A program made the position numbers and the translations under genes. This document shows positions 15,645-23,313 of a stretch of DNA of 49,572 bases, in pieces; position 1 is the stretch's first letter, and the number at the start of each line of letters is the position of its first letter. The notes beneath the pieces were generated by a model. It saw only the letters and a list, made by a program, of their open reading frames with translations. It was not told where the DNA came from and did not search any database. The DNA comes from Acidimicrobiales bacterium (lineage in GTDB: Bacteria > Actinomycetota > Acidimicrobiia > Acidimicrobiales > Iamiaceae): contig DASQKY010000025.1 of NCBI GenBank assembly GCA_035630295.1, positions 1-49,572 on the forward strand. Reading direction: 5' to 3'.

Positions 15645-16922
15645 TCACTCGGGGTCGACGTCGTCGAGGTCGTAGAGGTGGCGCAGGGACTCGGCCAGGC
15701 GGTCGCCGACGGGCGTGCCGGCCAGGGCCTTGAGCTTCACCGTCGGCTGGTGCAGCACCTTGGCCAGGAGGGCGTGGGACAGGGCCTCCACCGCGGCCCG
15801 CTGGCGGTCGTCCAGGTCGCCCAGGCGGCCGGTGAAGCGGGCCACCTCGGCTCGGCGCAGGTCCTCGGCCCGGGCCCGGAGGGCGGCCACCAGGGGGGCG
15901 GCGGAGCGGGCCGACACCTCGGCGTGGTAGCGGGCCACCTCGGCGTCGACCAGCGTGTCGACGGCGGCGATCTCCCGGCGGCGGGCGTCGATGCCGGCCT
16001 GGGCGAAGCGGCGCAGGTCGTCGATGTCGAGCAGGGTGACGCCGGGCAGCGCCCCCACCGAGGGGTCGACGTCGCGGGGCACGGCCACGTCCACCACCAG
16101 CAGCGGGTCGTCACCCCGCCGGGGCAGCACCGCCTCCATCTCGGCCTGGTCGAGGATGACCGAGGTGGCGCCGGTGGAGGTCAGCAGCACGTCGCAGTGG
16201 GCCAGGGCGGCCGGCACGTCGGCCAGGGGCACGACCTCGCCCCCCACCTCGGCGGCCAGGGCCTCGGCCCGCTCGGGGGTGCGGTTGGCCACCAGGAGCC
16301 GGGCCGCGCCGGCCCGGCGGAGGGCGGTGGCCATCGACCGGCCCATGGCCCCGGCCCCGACCACGAGGACGGTGCGGCCCTCGACGGTGCCCAGTCGCTC
16401 GGCCGCCATCTCCACCGCGGCGTGGGACACCGAGGCGGTGCCCCGGGCGATGCCGGTCTCGGTGCGGGCCCGCTTGCCGGTGGCCACCGCGTGGCGGAAG
16501 AGCAGGCCGAGGACCGGGCCGGTGGTGCCCTCGTCGACCGCGGTGCGCCAGGCGGCGCGGACCTGGCCCAGCACCTCGGTGTCGCCCAGCACGTCGGAGT
16601 CGACCCCGGCCGCCACCCGGAACAGGTGCCGCACCGCGTCGGTGTCGTAGTGGACGTAGAGGTGGTCGGCGAAGTCCTCGGGGGCAACGTGGGCGAGGTC
16701 GGCCAGGACGTCGCGGACCTCCTGGTAGGCGGCGTGGAAGCGCTCGGCCACCACGTAGGCCTCGGTGCGGTTGCACGTCGAGACCAGGACCGCCTCGGTG
16801 ACGTGGTCACACGTGGCCAGGGCGGCCAGCACCTTGGGGACCCGCGCCCCGTCGAAGGCCAGCCGCTCGAAGAGGTCGAGGGGCATCGTCCGGTGGTTCA
16901 AGCCGATGACGACGAGAGACAC
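15645..16922 (-). CDS. hemA: Glutamyl-tRNA reductase
   Basis: A protein of 425 residues that reduces glutamyl-tRNA to glutamate 1-semialdehyde, the first step of the C5 heme pathway. The start VSLVVIGLNHRTMPLDL, the catalytic C50 in LVSTCNRTEAYV, the NADPH motif GAGAMGRSM and the C-terminal dimerisation helix are all visible. The GTG at 16922 lies inside the end of the upstream precorrin-2 dehydrogenase gene (25-nt overlap), indicating tight coupling. Rex control through the common promoter upstream is likely, as known for the Streptomyces rex-hemACD operon. Confidence 0.95.
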   Translation of the reverse strand: MSLVVIGLNHRTMPLDLFERLAFDGARVPKVLAALATCDHVTEAVLVSTCNRTEAYVVAERFHAAYQEVRDVLADLAHVAPEDFADHLYVHYDTDAVRHLFRVAAGVDSDVLGDTEVLGQVRAAWRTAVDEGTTGPVLGLLFRHAVATGKRARTETGIARGTASVSHAAVEMAAERLGTVEGRTVLVVGAGAMGRSMATALRRAGAARLLVANRTPERAEALAAEVGGEVVPLADVPAALAHCDVLLTSTGATSVILDQAEMEAVLPRRGDDPLLVVDVAVPRDVDPSVGALPGVTLLDIDDLRRFAQAGIDARRREIAAVDTLVDAEVARYHAEVSARSAAPLVAALRARAEDLRRAEVARFTGRLGDLDDRQRAAVEALSHALLAKVLHQPTVKLKALAGTPVGDRLAESLRHLYDLDDVDPE

Positions 16923-17548
16923 GCTCTCAGCACCTCCTTGGCGGCGTCGATCCTTCCGGCGCGGATCTCCTCCAGCATCCCCGACCCGAGGGCACCTTTC
17001 CAGTCGAGGCCCTCGGTGGAGCGCCCCTGGGCCCGGATGCGGTCGCGCTCGGCGGCCAGGACGTCGAGCAGCACGGCGTACTCCGGCCCCACCTCCTCCT
17101 CCAGGCGGCCCCGCAACCAGGAGGCCAGGGCCGGGCTGCGCCCCTCGGTGGCCACCGTGAGCAGCAGGCTCCCCCGGCGCAGGCGAGCGGGCAGGGTGGC
17201 CGAGCACCGCTCCGGGTCGTCGGCGGCGTTGACCCACACGCCGGCGGCCTCGCCGTCGTCGAACACGGCCTGGTTCACGGCCGGGTCGTCGGTGGCGGCC
17301 ACCACGAACCGGTGGCCGGCGGCCTCGCCGGCCCGGTAGGCCCGCTCCTCGCACGTGAGCCGGGGGTCGTCCCGCAGGGCGGCCTCGATGCGGGGGGCCA
17401 CGACGGTGACCCGGGCCCCGCAGTGGAGCAGCTCGGCCACCTTGTGGGTCGCCACCCGGCCCCCCCCGACCACCAGCACCGAGCGGCCGGCCAGGCGGAG
17501 GTTCACCGGGTAGAGGGGGCCGGTGCCGCTGGGTGGGAGATCGGTCAC
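16898..17548 (-). CDS. Precorrin-2 dehydrogenase / sirohydrochlorin ferrochelatase (Met8/CysG N-terminal type)
   Basis: A protein of 216 residues matching the NAD-binding half of CysG. YPVNLRLAGRSVLVVGGGRVATHKV covers the nucleotide site, DDPERCSATLPARLRRG matches the family segment ahead of the dimerisation part, and ATEGRSPALASWLR is also typical. It oxidises precorrin-2 and may insert Fe2+ to make siroheme. Together with cobA-hemD it completes the siroheme branch inside the heme cluster. The GTG at 17548 follows the rex stop by 20 nt and its 3' end overlaps hemA. Confidence 0.88.
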   Translation of the reverse strand: MTDLPPSGTGPLYPVNLRLAGRSVLVVGGGRVATHKVAELLHCGARVTVVAPRIEAALRDDPRLTCEERAYRAGEAAGHRFVVAATDDPAVNQAVFDDGEAAGVWVNAADDPERCSATLPARLRRGSLLLTVATEGRSPALASWLRGRLEEEVGPEYAVLLDVLAAERDRIRAQGRSTEGLDWKGALGSGMLEEIRAGRIDAAKEVLRACLSSSSA

Positions 17549-17568
17549 GACGGCGTCCCGGGGCCCGC

Positions 17569-18267
17569 TCAGCCGGCGGCGGGGGCGGCGCGGCCCCCGG
17601 TGCCGGGTCGGGCGTCGTCGGCCTCGGGGCCACCGTCGCGACGCTGCTGGTAGAAGCTCAGGATCTGGAGCTCGACGGCCAGGTCGACCTTCCGCAGCGA
17701 CACGTCGTCGGGCACGGAGATGACGGCGGGGGCGAAGTTCAGGATGGAGCTGACCCCGGCGGCGGCCAGGGCGTCGGCCACGTCCTGGGCCGCGCCGGCC
17801 GGGGTGGCGATGACGCCGATGACGTGGCCCAGGTCGCCGACGATGGCGGGGAGGGCGGACATGGGCCGCACCTCGACGCCGTGGACCACCTCGCCCACCT
17901 TGCCGGGGTCGGCGTCGACCAGGGCGGCGATGGGGAAGCCCCGCTCCCGGAACCCGCCGTAGTTGGCCAGGGCCTGGCCCAGGTTCCCCACGCCCACGAT
18001 GACGACGGGCCAGTCGTGGGTCAGGCCCAGCTCCCGGCTCATCTGGAACATGAGGTACTCGACGTCGTAGCCCACGCCCCGGGTGCCGTAGGACCCGAGG
18101 TAGGAGAGGTCCTTGCGGACCTTGGCCGCGTTGACGCCGGCCAGCTCGGCCAGGCGCTCGGAGGAGATGGTGGCCGCCTTGGCCGCCGACTCGTCGACCA
18201 GGGCTCGCAGGTAGACGGGGAGGCGGGCCACGGTGGCCTCGGGGATCCGTCGGCTGCGATCCGGCAT
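17569..18267 (-). CDS. rex: Redox-sensing transcriptional repressor Rex
   Basis: A protein of 232 residues. An N-terminal winged helix carries the recognition segment AAKVRKDLSYLGSYGTRGVGYDV (residues 48-70), followed by a Rossmann domain with GVGNLGQAL at 92-100, and a C-terminal swap helix. It binds DNA when the NADH/NAD+ ratio is low and is released by NADH. A 13-of-16 match to the Streptomyces Rex operator lies upstream at 18289-18304, so it should repress its own operon and thus the heme genes downstream. The tail after residue 210 is low complexity. The ATG is 7 nt after a TACAGT box (leaderless). Confidence 0.93.
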   Translation of the reverse strand: MPDRSRRIPEATVARLPVYLRALVDESAAKAATISSERLAELAGVNAAKVRKDLSYLGSYGTRGVGYDVEYLMFQMSRELGLTHDWPVVIVGVGNLGQALANYGGFRERGFPIAALVDADPGKVGEVVHGVEVRPMSALPAIVGDLGHVIGVIATPAGAAQDVADALAAAGVSSILNFAPAVISVPDDVSLRKVDLAVELQILSFYQQRRDGGPEADDARPGTGGRAAPAAG

Positions 18268-18274
18268 CGACCCG

Positions 18275-18280
18275 ACTGTA
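18275..18280 (-). promoter_or_regulatory. -10 box (TACAGT) for the rex-hem operon
   Basis: It lies 7 nt upstream of the rex ATG. A TTGTGA at 18300-18305 could be the -35 element with a 19-nt spacer. Confidence 0.55.
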
Positions 18281-18288
18281 CCGCCCTA

Positions 18289-18304
18289 CGTGCACACGTT
18301 CACA
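18289..18304 (-). promoter_or_regulatory. Rex operator (ROP)
   Basis: The minus strand reads TGTGAACGTGTGCACG, which matches 13 of 16 bases of the known Streptomyces Rex site TGTGAACGCGTTCACA. It overlaps the probable -35 region of the rex promoter, as expected for autorepression. Confidence 0.7.
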
Positions 18305-18325
18305 AGCGGGGGGCCGGGGCCCGGA

Positions 18326-19843
18326 TCAGGTGGGCACGGCGTCGCGGAGCTCGCGGCGGAGGACCTTGCCGGTCAGGCCGTGGGGCAGCTCGTCGACGAA
18401 GAGCACCTTCTCGGGGCACTTGTACCGGGGCAGATGGGAGGCGCAGAAGGTGTTCACGTCGTCCTCCTCGACGGACCGGCCCGGGGCCACCACCACGAAG
18501 GCCTTCACCGCCTCGCCCGAGTAGGGGTGGGGCACGCCCACCACCGCGCAGCCCTCGATGGACGGGTGCTCCAGCAGCACGTCCTCGACCTCGGCCGGGA
18601 ACACGTTGAACCCCGACACGATGATGAGGTCCTTGGCCCGGTCGACCAGGAACAGGTGGCCGTCGTCGTCGACCACGCCCACGTCGCCGGTCCGCAACCA
18701 GCCGTCGCCGGTCAGGGCCGGGCACTGGCCCTCCGGGTCGCCCCAGTAGCCCAGGAACACGTTGGCGCCCCGGACCCAGATCTCGCCCTCGTCACCCACC
18801 AGGACGTCCTCGTCGTCGGCGTCGACCAGGCGGACCTCCACCCCGTCGAGCGGGGAGCCGATGGAGCCCCGCTTGCAGTCGAGCCCCAGGGCCGAGGTGA
18901 CCACCGGCGACGCCTCGGTCAGGCCGTAGCCCTCGACCACCTCGACCGCGAAGCGCTCCCGCATGCGCTCGGCCACCTCCACCGGCAGGGCCGCCGCCCC
19001 CGAGGTGGCCACCCGCACCTCGGCGAAGGCGTCGGCCGGGAGGCCGGGCAGGTTGGCCCAGGCCGCCCACATGGCGGGGGCCCCGGCCACCAGGGTCACC
19101 CGGTGGCGGGCGATGGCCTCGGCCGCCGACTGGGGGTCGAAGCGCTCCATCAGCAGCACCGCGGTGCCGGCCCGCAGGGCCACGCCGAGGATGGCGTTGA
19201 GGCCCATGATGTGGAACAGGGGCAGCACGCACAGGCTCACGTCCCCCTCCACCCGTTCGGCCTGGGGCACGGAGAGGACCTGGTCGATGTTGGCCCGCAG
19301 GTTGCCGTGGCCCAGCATGGCGGGGCGGGGCGCGCCGGCGGTGCCGCTGGTGAACATGAGGACGGCCACGTCGTCGTCGTCGCGCTCGACCAACGGGGCC
19401 GGCTCGGCCGCCAGCAGGTCGTCCAGGGCCACCAGGTCGTCGTCCCCGCTGGTCGCCTCCGGCGCGGTGGAGATCACGTGGCGCAGCTCGGGCAGGGCGG
19501 CCCGGTCCACCGAGGCCAGGGCGCTGCCGGCCGAGGGGCCCACGATGGCGGCCCGGGCCCCCACCACGGCCAGCTGGCCCTGCAGGGCCCGGGGCGGGTT
19601 CAACGGGTTCAGCGGCACCACCACGGCCCCGGCCCGGAGGGCGGCCAGGTAGGCCACCACGAAGTACCAGTTGTTGGCGCACACCAGGGCCACCCGGTCG
19701 CCGGGCTCGATCCCCAGGCCCTGGAGGCCACCGGCCAGCCGGGCGGCCTGGTCCCGCAGCACCCCGTAGGACGTGGTGCGGCCCCGGCTGATCAGCGCCG
19801 GGGCGTCGTCCGGGTGGGGATCGAGGATGGTGGCCAGGTTCAC
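18326..19843 (-). CDS. AMP-dependent acyl-CoA synthetase / ligase
   Basis: An ANL-superfamily enzyme of 505 residues. MFTSGTAGAPRP is the P-loop-like motif, EVVEGYGLTEASPV is the A5 motif, GDGWLRTGDVGVVDDDGHLFLVDR carries the A7/A8 aspartate and arginine, and the A10 lysine is in LTGKVLRREL near the C-terminus. It activates a carboxylic acid, probably a fatty acid, to acyl-AMP and acyl-CoA; chain length cannot be read. The GTG at 19843 starts MNLATILDPHPDD. The stop lies just upstream of the rex promoter, so it is not in the rex operon. Confidence 0.88.
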   Translation of the reverse strand: MNLATILDPHPDDAPALISRGRTTSYGVLRDQAARLAGGLQGLGIEPGDRVALVCANNWYFVVAYLAALRAGAVVVPLNPLNPPRALQGQLAVVGARAAIVGPSAGSALASVDRAALPELRHVISTAPEATSGDDDLVALDDLLAAEPAPLVERDDDDVAVLMFTSGTAGAPRPAMLGHGNLRANIDQVLSVPQAERVEGDVSLCVLPLFHIMGLNAILGVALRAGTAVLLMERFDPQSAAEAIARHRVTLVAGAPAMWAAWANLPGLPADAFAEVRVATSGAAALPVEVAERMRERFAVEVVEGYGLTEASPVVTSALGLDCKRGSIGSPLDGVEVRLVDADDEDVLVGDEGEIWVRGANVFLGYWGDPEGQCPALTGDGWLRTGDVGVVDDDGHLFLVDRAKDLIIVSGFNVFPAEVEDVLLEHPSIEGCAVVGVPHPYSGEAVKAFVVVAPGRSVEEDDVNTFCASHLPRYKCPEKVLFVDELPHGLTGKVLRRELRDAVPT

Positions 19844-19949
19844 GGGCGCCAGTTGACCACAGGATGCGCCACCCGGTCACGAGCGGCGGTCGCCCCCCGG
19901 CCCGAGCGGTCACGGGGCCGGGGGCCCGGGCCGCGGGCCAGGAGCCGGC

Positions 19950-20039
19950 TCAGCGGGCCATGAAGAAGAGCTGGATGACGGCCGCCCCCATGATGAGGGC
20001 CAGCAGCAGGGCCAGGACGATGGTGGTGCCGGGGCGCAT
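19950..20039 (-). CDS. 29-residue single-span membrane microprotein
   Basis: An open frame MRPGTTIVLALLLALIMG followed by AAVIQLFFMAR: a short positively charged start, one hydrophobic helix of about 20 residues, and a terminal Arg. A GGAGGAGG sequence lies 5-6 nt before the ATG. The ATG overlaps the stop of the SAM-hydrolase gene by one base (TGATG), so translation is coupled. Its position as third gene after proC and the SAM hydrolase suggests a small accessory or regulatory membrane peptide. The family is not recognised. Confidence 0.6.
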   Translation of the reverse strand: MRPGTTIVLALLLALIMGAAVIQLFFMAR

Positions 20040-20929
20040 CAGCCCCTCCTCCGGAGCTCGACGGGCTGGGCCGCACCGGGCGACGGCTCGGCCCCGGCGC
20101 CATCCTCATCCACGGGCAACAGGGTGACGCCATCGCCGGCGGCCAGGCCCAGCTCGGCCGCGGCCGAGCGCCGGTCGAGCACCAGGGCCAGCAGCCCGTA
20201 GGAGTCGACGGCCAGGCCCAGCACCCCGGGGGCCAGGTCGCCGTAGGCCCGGGCCCGGCGGGCGGTGCGGGTGGTGCCCTCGACCCGCACGGCCACCACC
20301 TCGGCCGCCTCGGGCCCCAGCTCGTCGAGCTCGTCGGGGCCCACGTTGAGCTGGGCGTTGCCGTAGCGGTCGACCCACAGCACCTCGGCCCCCAGGCCCC
20401 CGTCCTCGGGCTGGGGCAGGGGCACCAGGCCGGGGCGGAGGGTGGCGGCGTCGACCTCGGGCCCCAGCTCGTCGAGCGGCACCCCCAGGCACAGGTGGGC
20501 GGCGGCAGGGGCGAACACGTCGCGCCCGTCGAAGGTGGGGCCCGGGGCCTCCAGGCGGTGGGTCGGCGAGGTGAGCTCCACCACCCTGGTGGCGCCCCCG
20601 ACCATGGCCACCGCCGGGGCCAGGAGGCCGTTGTCCGGCCCGACCAGCACCGAGGCGCCGTCACCGACCTCGACGGCGATGCCCCGGCGGGCGGTGCCCA
20701 CGCCGGGGTCGACCACGGCCAGCACCACCCCGGGAGCCAGGTACTGCACGGTCCGGGCCAGCTGGAGGCCGCCGGCCCGCACGTCGTGGGCCGGGACGCC
20801 GTGGCCCACGTCGACCACCGCCACGTGGGGGGCCAGCGTGCGGATGACCGAGTGGACGACCCCGACGAACTCGTCGGCGTGGCCGTAGTCGGACAGGAAC
20901 GAGATGGTGGAGAAGCGAGGAGCGCTCAT
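20039..20929 (-). CDS. S-adenosyl-L-methionine hydrolase (DUF62/SAM hydroxide adenosyltransferase)
   Basis: A protein of 296 residues of the fluorinase/chlorinase fold family. ISFLSDYGHADEFVGVV at the N-terminus, VVDVGHGVPAHDVRAG, LAVVDPGVGTARRG, VGPDNGLL and FDGRDVFAPAAAHL are the usual conserved blocks, and WVDRYGNAQLNV starts the C-terminal domain. Most bacterial members hydrolyse SAM to adenosine and methionine rather than halogenate it; the Arg/Asp/His water-activating set is consistent with this. It overlaps the proC stop by 4 nt (ATGA) and the microprotein start by 1 nt. Confidence 0.88.
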   Translation of the reverse strand: MSAPRFSTISFLSDYGHADEFVGVVHSVIRTLAPHVAVVDVGHGVPAHDVRAGGLQLARTVQYLAPGVVLAVVDPGVGTARRGIAVEVGDGASVLVGPDNGLLAPAVAMVGGATRVVELTSPTHRLEAPGPTFDGRDVFAPAAAHLCLGVPLDELGPEVDAATLRPGLVPLPQPEDGGLGAEVLWVDRYGNAQLNVGPDELDELGPEAAEVVAVRVEGTTRTARRARAYGDLAPGVLGLAVDSYGLLALVLDRRSAAAELGLAAGDGVTLLPVDEDGAGAEPSPGAAQPVELRRRG

Positions 20930-21717
20930 GCCGAGCCCAGCGCCCGGGACCGCTCGGTGGCGGCCATCACCGCGTCGATCACCGCACTGCGCACCCCCCC
21001 GGCCTCCAGGGCCCGCAGCCCGGCCGCGGTGGTGCCCCCCGGGGAGGTGACCTGGGCCCGGAGCACCTCGGGGGTCTCCCCCGTCTCGTCCAGCAGGCGG
21101 GCCGCCCCCAGCAGGGTCTGCACGGCCAGGGTCCGGCTGGTGGGCCGGGGCAGGCCGGCCAGCACCCCGGCGTCGATCAGGGCCTCGGCCACCAGGAAGA
21201 CGTACGCCGGGCCCGAGCCCGACAGGCCGGTGACGGCGTCGAGGTGAGCCTCCGGCACCCGGACCACCTGGCCCACCGCCCCCAGGACCTCCTCGGCCCA
21301 GGCCAGGTCGGCGTCGGAGGCGGCGGCGCCGGGGGCGATGGCCGAGGCCCCGGCGCCCACCAGGGCCGGGGTGTTGGGCATGGCCCGCACCACCGCGGTG
21401 CCCGGGGGCAGGGCGGCCTCCAGGGCTGCGGTGGTCACGCCGGCGGCGATGGACAGCACCCGGCGGGCCCCGGCCCGGCCTGCGGCCTCGGCCGCGGCCG
21501 GGGCGTCGGCCGGCTTGACCGCCACCACCGCGGCGTCGGTTGGGACCACGTCGTCGCCCACGGCCAGGCCGGGGTGGGCGGCGGCCAGCTCGGCCCGCCG
21601 GCCGGCGTCGACCTCGGCCACGGCGATCTCCGCCGCCGAGGCCCAGCCCGAGCCGACGAGCCCGCCGACCAGGGCCTCGCCCATGCGCCCGCCCCCGATG
21701 ACCAGCAGTCGTGCCAT
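20926..21717 (-). CDS. proC: Pyrroline-5-carboxylate reductase
   Basis: A protein of 263 residues catalysing the last step of proline synthesis with NAD(P)H. The N-terminal Rossmann motif is VIGGGRMGEALVGGL; AVKPAD, VVRAMPNTPALVGAG and the signature GLSGSGPAYVFLVAEALIDAGV near residue 160 are all present, and the C-terminal part has VTSPGGTTAAGL. A TAGGTT box lies 7 nt before the ATG. It is the first gene of a three-gene unit with the SAM hydrolase and a microprotein. Confidence 0.95.
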   Translation of the reverse strand: MARLLVIGGGRMGEALVGGLVGSGWASAAEIAVAEVDAGRRAELAAAHPGLAVGDDVVPTDAAVVAVKPADAPAAAEAAGRAGARRVLSIAAGVTTAALEAALPPGTAVVRAMPNTPALVGAGASAIAPGAAASDADLAWAEEVLGAVGQVVRVPEAHLDAVTGLSGSGPAYVFLVAEALIDAGVLAGLPRPTSRTLAVQTLLGAARLLDETGETPEVLRAQVTSPGGTTAAGLRALEAGGVRSAVIDAVMAATERSRALGSA

Positions 21718-21724
21718 GGGCCCG

Positions 21725-21730
21725 AACCTA
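21725..21730 (-). promoter_or_regulatory. -10 box (TAGGTT) for proC
   Basis: It lies 7 nt upstream of the ATG at 21717, with no Shine-Dalgarno sequence. Confidence 0.5.
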
Positions 21731-21769
21731 CCGGGGAGGAGCGGGGCGGCCCCGCTCCTCCCCCGGTGG

Positions 21770-22579
21770 TCAGACGTTCTCGGCCTGGCGGTTGGCCACC
21801 GCCTCCAGGAGGTCGGCCAGCGTGTCCTCGTAGGCGAGGTCGCCGAAGTCGAAGAGGCTCATGGCCGTCACCACGTTCTCGGTGCGGATGAAGTAGAGCG
21901 CCACCTGGCCGTCGGCCTCGGTGCCGTCGGGGGAGGTGAAGGAGATGGCGCCGGCGATGCCGACCGACTCGTCGCCCAGGCCGCCCTGGTCATCGACCGG
22001 GTCGAGCCCGCTGCCGGTGATCTCGCCGCCGTCCTCCTCGAACGAGGTGATGAGGGCGTCCTCGGCGCAGCCGGCGAACTGGTTGGTGCCGATCTCGGCC
22101 ACGATGGCCTCGCCGGAGGCCTCCTCGTCGACGACGATGGTCGAGGTCTGCACGACCTGGCCCTGGCTGCCGTCATCGGTGGACACGGAGAAGGTCGGGC
22201 TCTCGACCGACGCCAGCTCGACGTCCTCGATGGAGACGTCCTCGAAGCAGGCGTCGAGCTCGTCCTCCTCGTCGTCGTCGTCCTCGGCCGGCTCCTCCTC
22301 CCAGCCGTCGGCGAAGTCCTCGATGGTCAGGTTGATCGACTCGGCCAGGGCCTCGGCCTCCTCGTCGTCGGGCCCCTCCGCCGCGGTGGTCTCGGTGGTG
22401 CTGCCGCCGTCCTCGGTGGTGGCCGTCGTCGAGCTGTCGCCACCGGCCGTGGTGGCCGTGGTGGCCGTGGTGTCGGGCGTGTCGTCCGACGCGTCGTCGT
22501 CGCCCCCGCAGGCGGCGACGAGAAGGGTCAGCGCGAAGGCGGCGGCGACGGCGCGCCGGGCCGATCGGTGAAGGGTCAT
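21770..22579 (-). CDS. Acidic lipoprotein of unknown function
   Basis: A protein of 269 residues with a lipoprotein signal (MTLHRSARRAVAAAFALTLL, lipobox VAAC, Cys24). A Thr/Ser/Asp-rich linker follows (to about residue 70), then a strongly acidic segment around 95-110, and a folded domain with three later cysteines or aromatic pairs (DACFED, FAGCAEDALI). It should be anchored to the outer face of the membrane after Lgt processing. The domain resembles the small extracytoplasmic sensor-like folds common in actinobacterial lipoproteins, but no family is assigned. GAGGAG lies 5 nt before the ATG. Confidence 0.8.
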   Translation of the reverse strand: MTLHRSARRAVAAAFALTLLVAACGGDDDASDDTPDTTATTATTAGGDSSTTATTEDGGSTTETTAAEGPDDEEAEALAESINLTIEDFADGWEEEPAEDDDDEEDELDACFEDVSIEDVELASVESPTFSVSTDDGSQGQVVQTSTIVVDEEASGEAIVAEIGTNQFAGCAEDALITSFEEDGGEITGSGLDPVDDQGGLGDESVGIAGAISFTSPDGTEADGQVALYFIRTENVVTAMSLFDFGDLAYEDTLADLLEAVANRQAENV

Positions 22580-22725
22580 CCAAGCTCCTCGGGAGGGTCT
22601 GCCGGGTCCCACCTCGGGGCCCGGGCGGCGTCATCCTTCCACGCCGGCCCCGCCAGGGCAGCGGGCAGGGGTCCCCCGGGAGGGAGGTCGCCACGCGCAC
22701 TTCCCCGAACGCTCTGGCGGCCTCC

Positions 22726-22763
22726 CCGTCCGGGGCCGCCTCCGGGCTACCCGGCCCGGACGG
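22726..22763 (-). terminator. Nested hairpin downstream of the YbjN-like gene
   Basis: CCGTCCGG (22726-22733) pairs perfectly with CCGGACGG (22756-22763), and an inner CCGGG-CTA-CCCGG hairpin sits at 22742-22754. It lies 28 nt past the stop of the YbjN-like gene and has no T-run. Confidence 0.45.
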
Positions 22764-22790
22764 CCTTCAAGCATGAAAGGGGCTGAAAGT

Positions 22791-23252
22791 TTACGAGAGG
22801 AGGGAGGCGAAGCCCAGCCGGAGGGCGGGGCGGAAGCACAGCTCCACCGCCTCGTGGTGGAGGCCGAGCAGCCGGTCGATCTCGTCCAGGTCCAACGTGG
22901 ACACCGGCACCTCTCCCACCAGGTAGGCGGCGTCCTCCTCCCCGATGGCGAAGGCCAGGCCCCGCAGGCGCAGGTTGCGGCGCAGCAGGTGCTCGTAGAA
23001 CCGGCCCGGCTCGTCGACCGGGGCGGGCAGCACGTAGGTCTCGTGGTGGAGGGACCGCTGCCGCAGGTGGAGCCACACCGTGGTGTGGTCCCGCTGCTCC
23101 CCGGCCAGGCGGACGAACCACCGGCGGGGGCCGGTGTCGTCGCGGGTCACGTCCTCGATCAAGGGGTTCCCGGCCTGGAGCTCCTCCAGCCAGCCCTGGA
23201 TCCGCTCGGCCAGCGCGTCGAGCTCGGTGGGCGTGGCCGGAGGCGTCTCCAT
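22791..23252 (-). CDS. YbjN-domain protein
   Basis: A protein of 153 residues. It has an N-terminal amphipathic helix, then WFVRLAGEQRDHTTVWLHLRQRSLHHETYVLP and FYEHLLRRNLRLRGLAFAIGEEDAAYLVGEVP, which match the alpha/beta pattern of YbjN/CesT-like chaperone-fold proteins. The family has no settled biochemical function. In other actinobacteria a YbjN-type gene also follows mshA, as here, where the gap is about 60 nt. A TACGCT box ends 6 nt before its ATG, so it can be made from its own leaderless transcript. Confidence 0.78.
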   Translation of the reverse strand: METPPATPTELDALAERIQGWLEELQAGNPLIEDVTRDDTGPRRWFVRLAGEQRDHTTVWLHLRQRSLHHETYVLPAPVDEPGRFYEHLLRRNLRLRGLAFAIGEEDAAYLVGEVPVSTLDLDEIDRLLGLHHEAVELCFRPALRLGFASLLS

Positions 23253-23258
23253 GGCCGC

Positions 23259-23264
23259 AGCGTA
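23259..23264 (-). promoter_or_regulatory. -10 box (TACGCT) for YbjN-like gene
   Basis: It lies 6 nt upstream of the ATG at 23252, with no Shine-Dalgarno sequence. Confidence 0.45.
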
Positions 23265-23313
23265 GGGGCGGCCCGGGCCGGCGGGGACGCCCGGGCGGCG
23301 CCGGCCGGGCCGC

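Noticed and set aside
22771-22795. Second copy of the GCATGAAAG dyad near the YbjN-like gene
   Set aside because: Only one 9-base arm is shared with 7486-7494 and no inverted partner is found nearby, so it is not listed as an operator.
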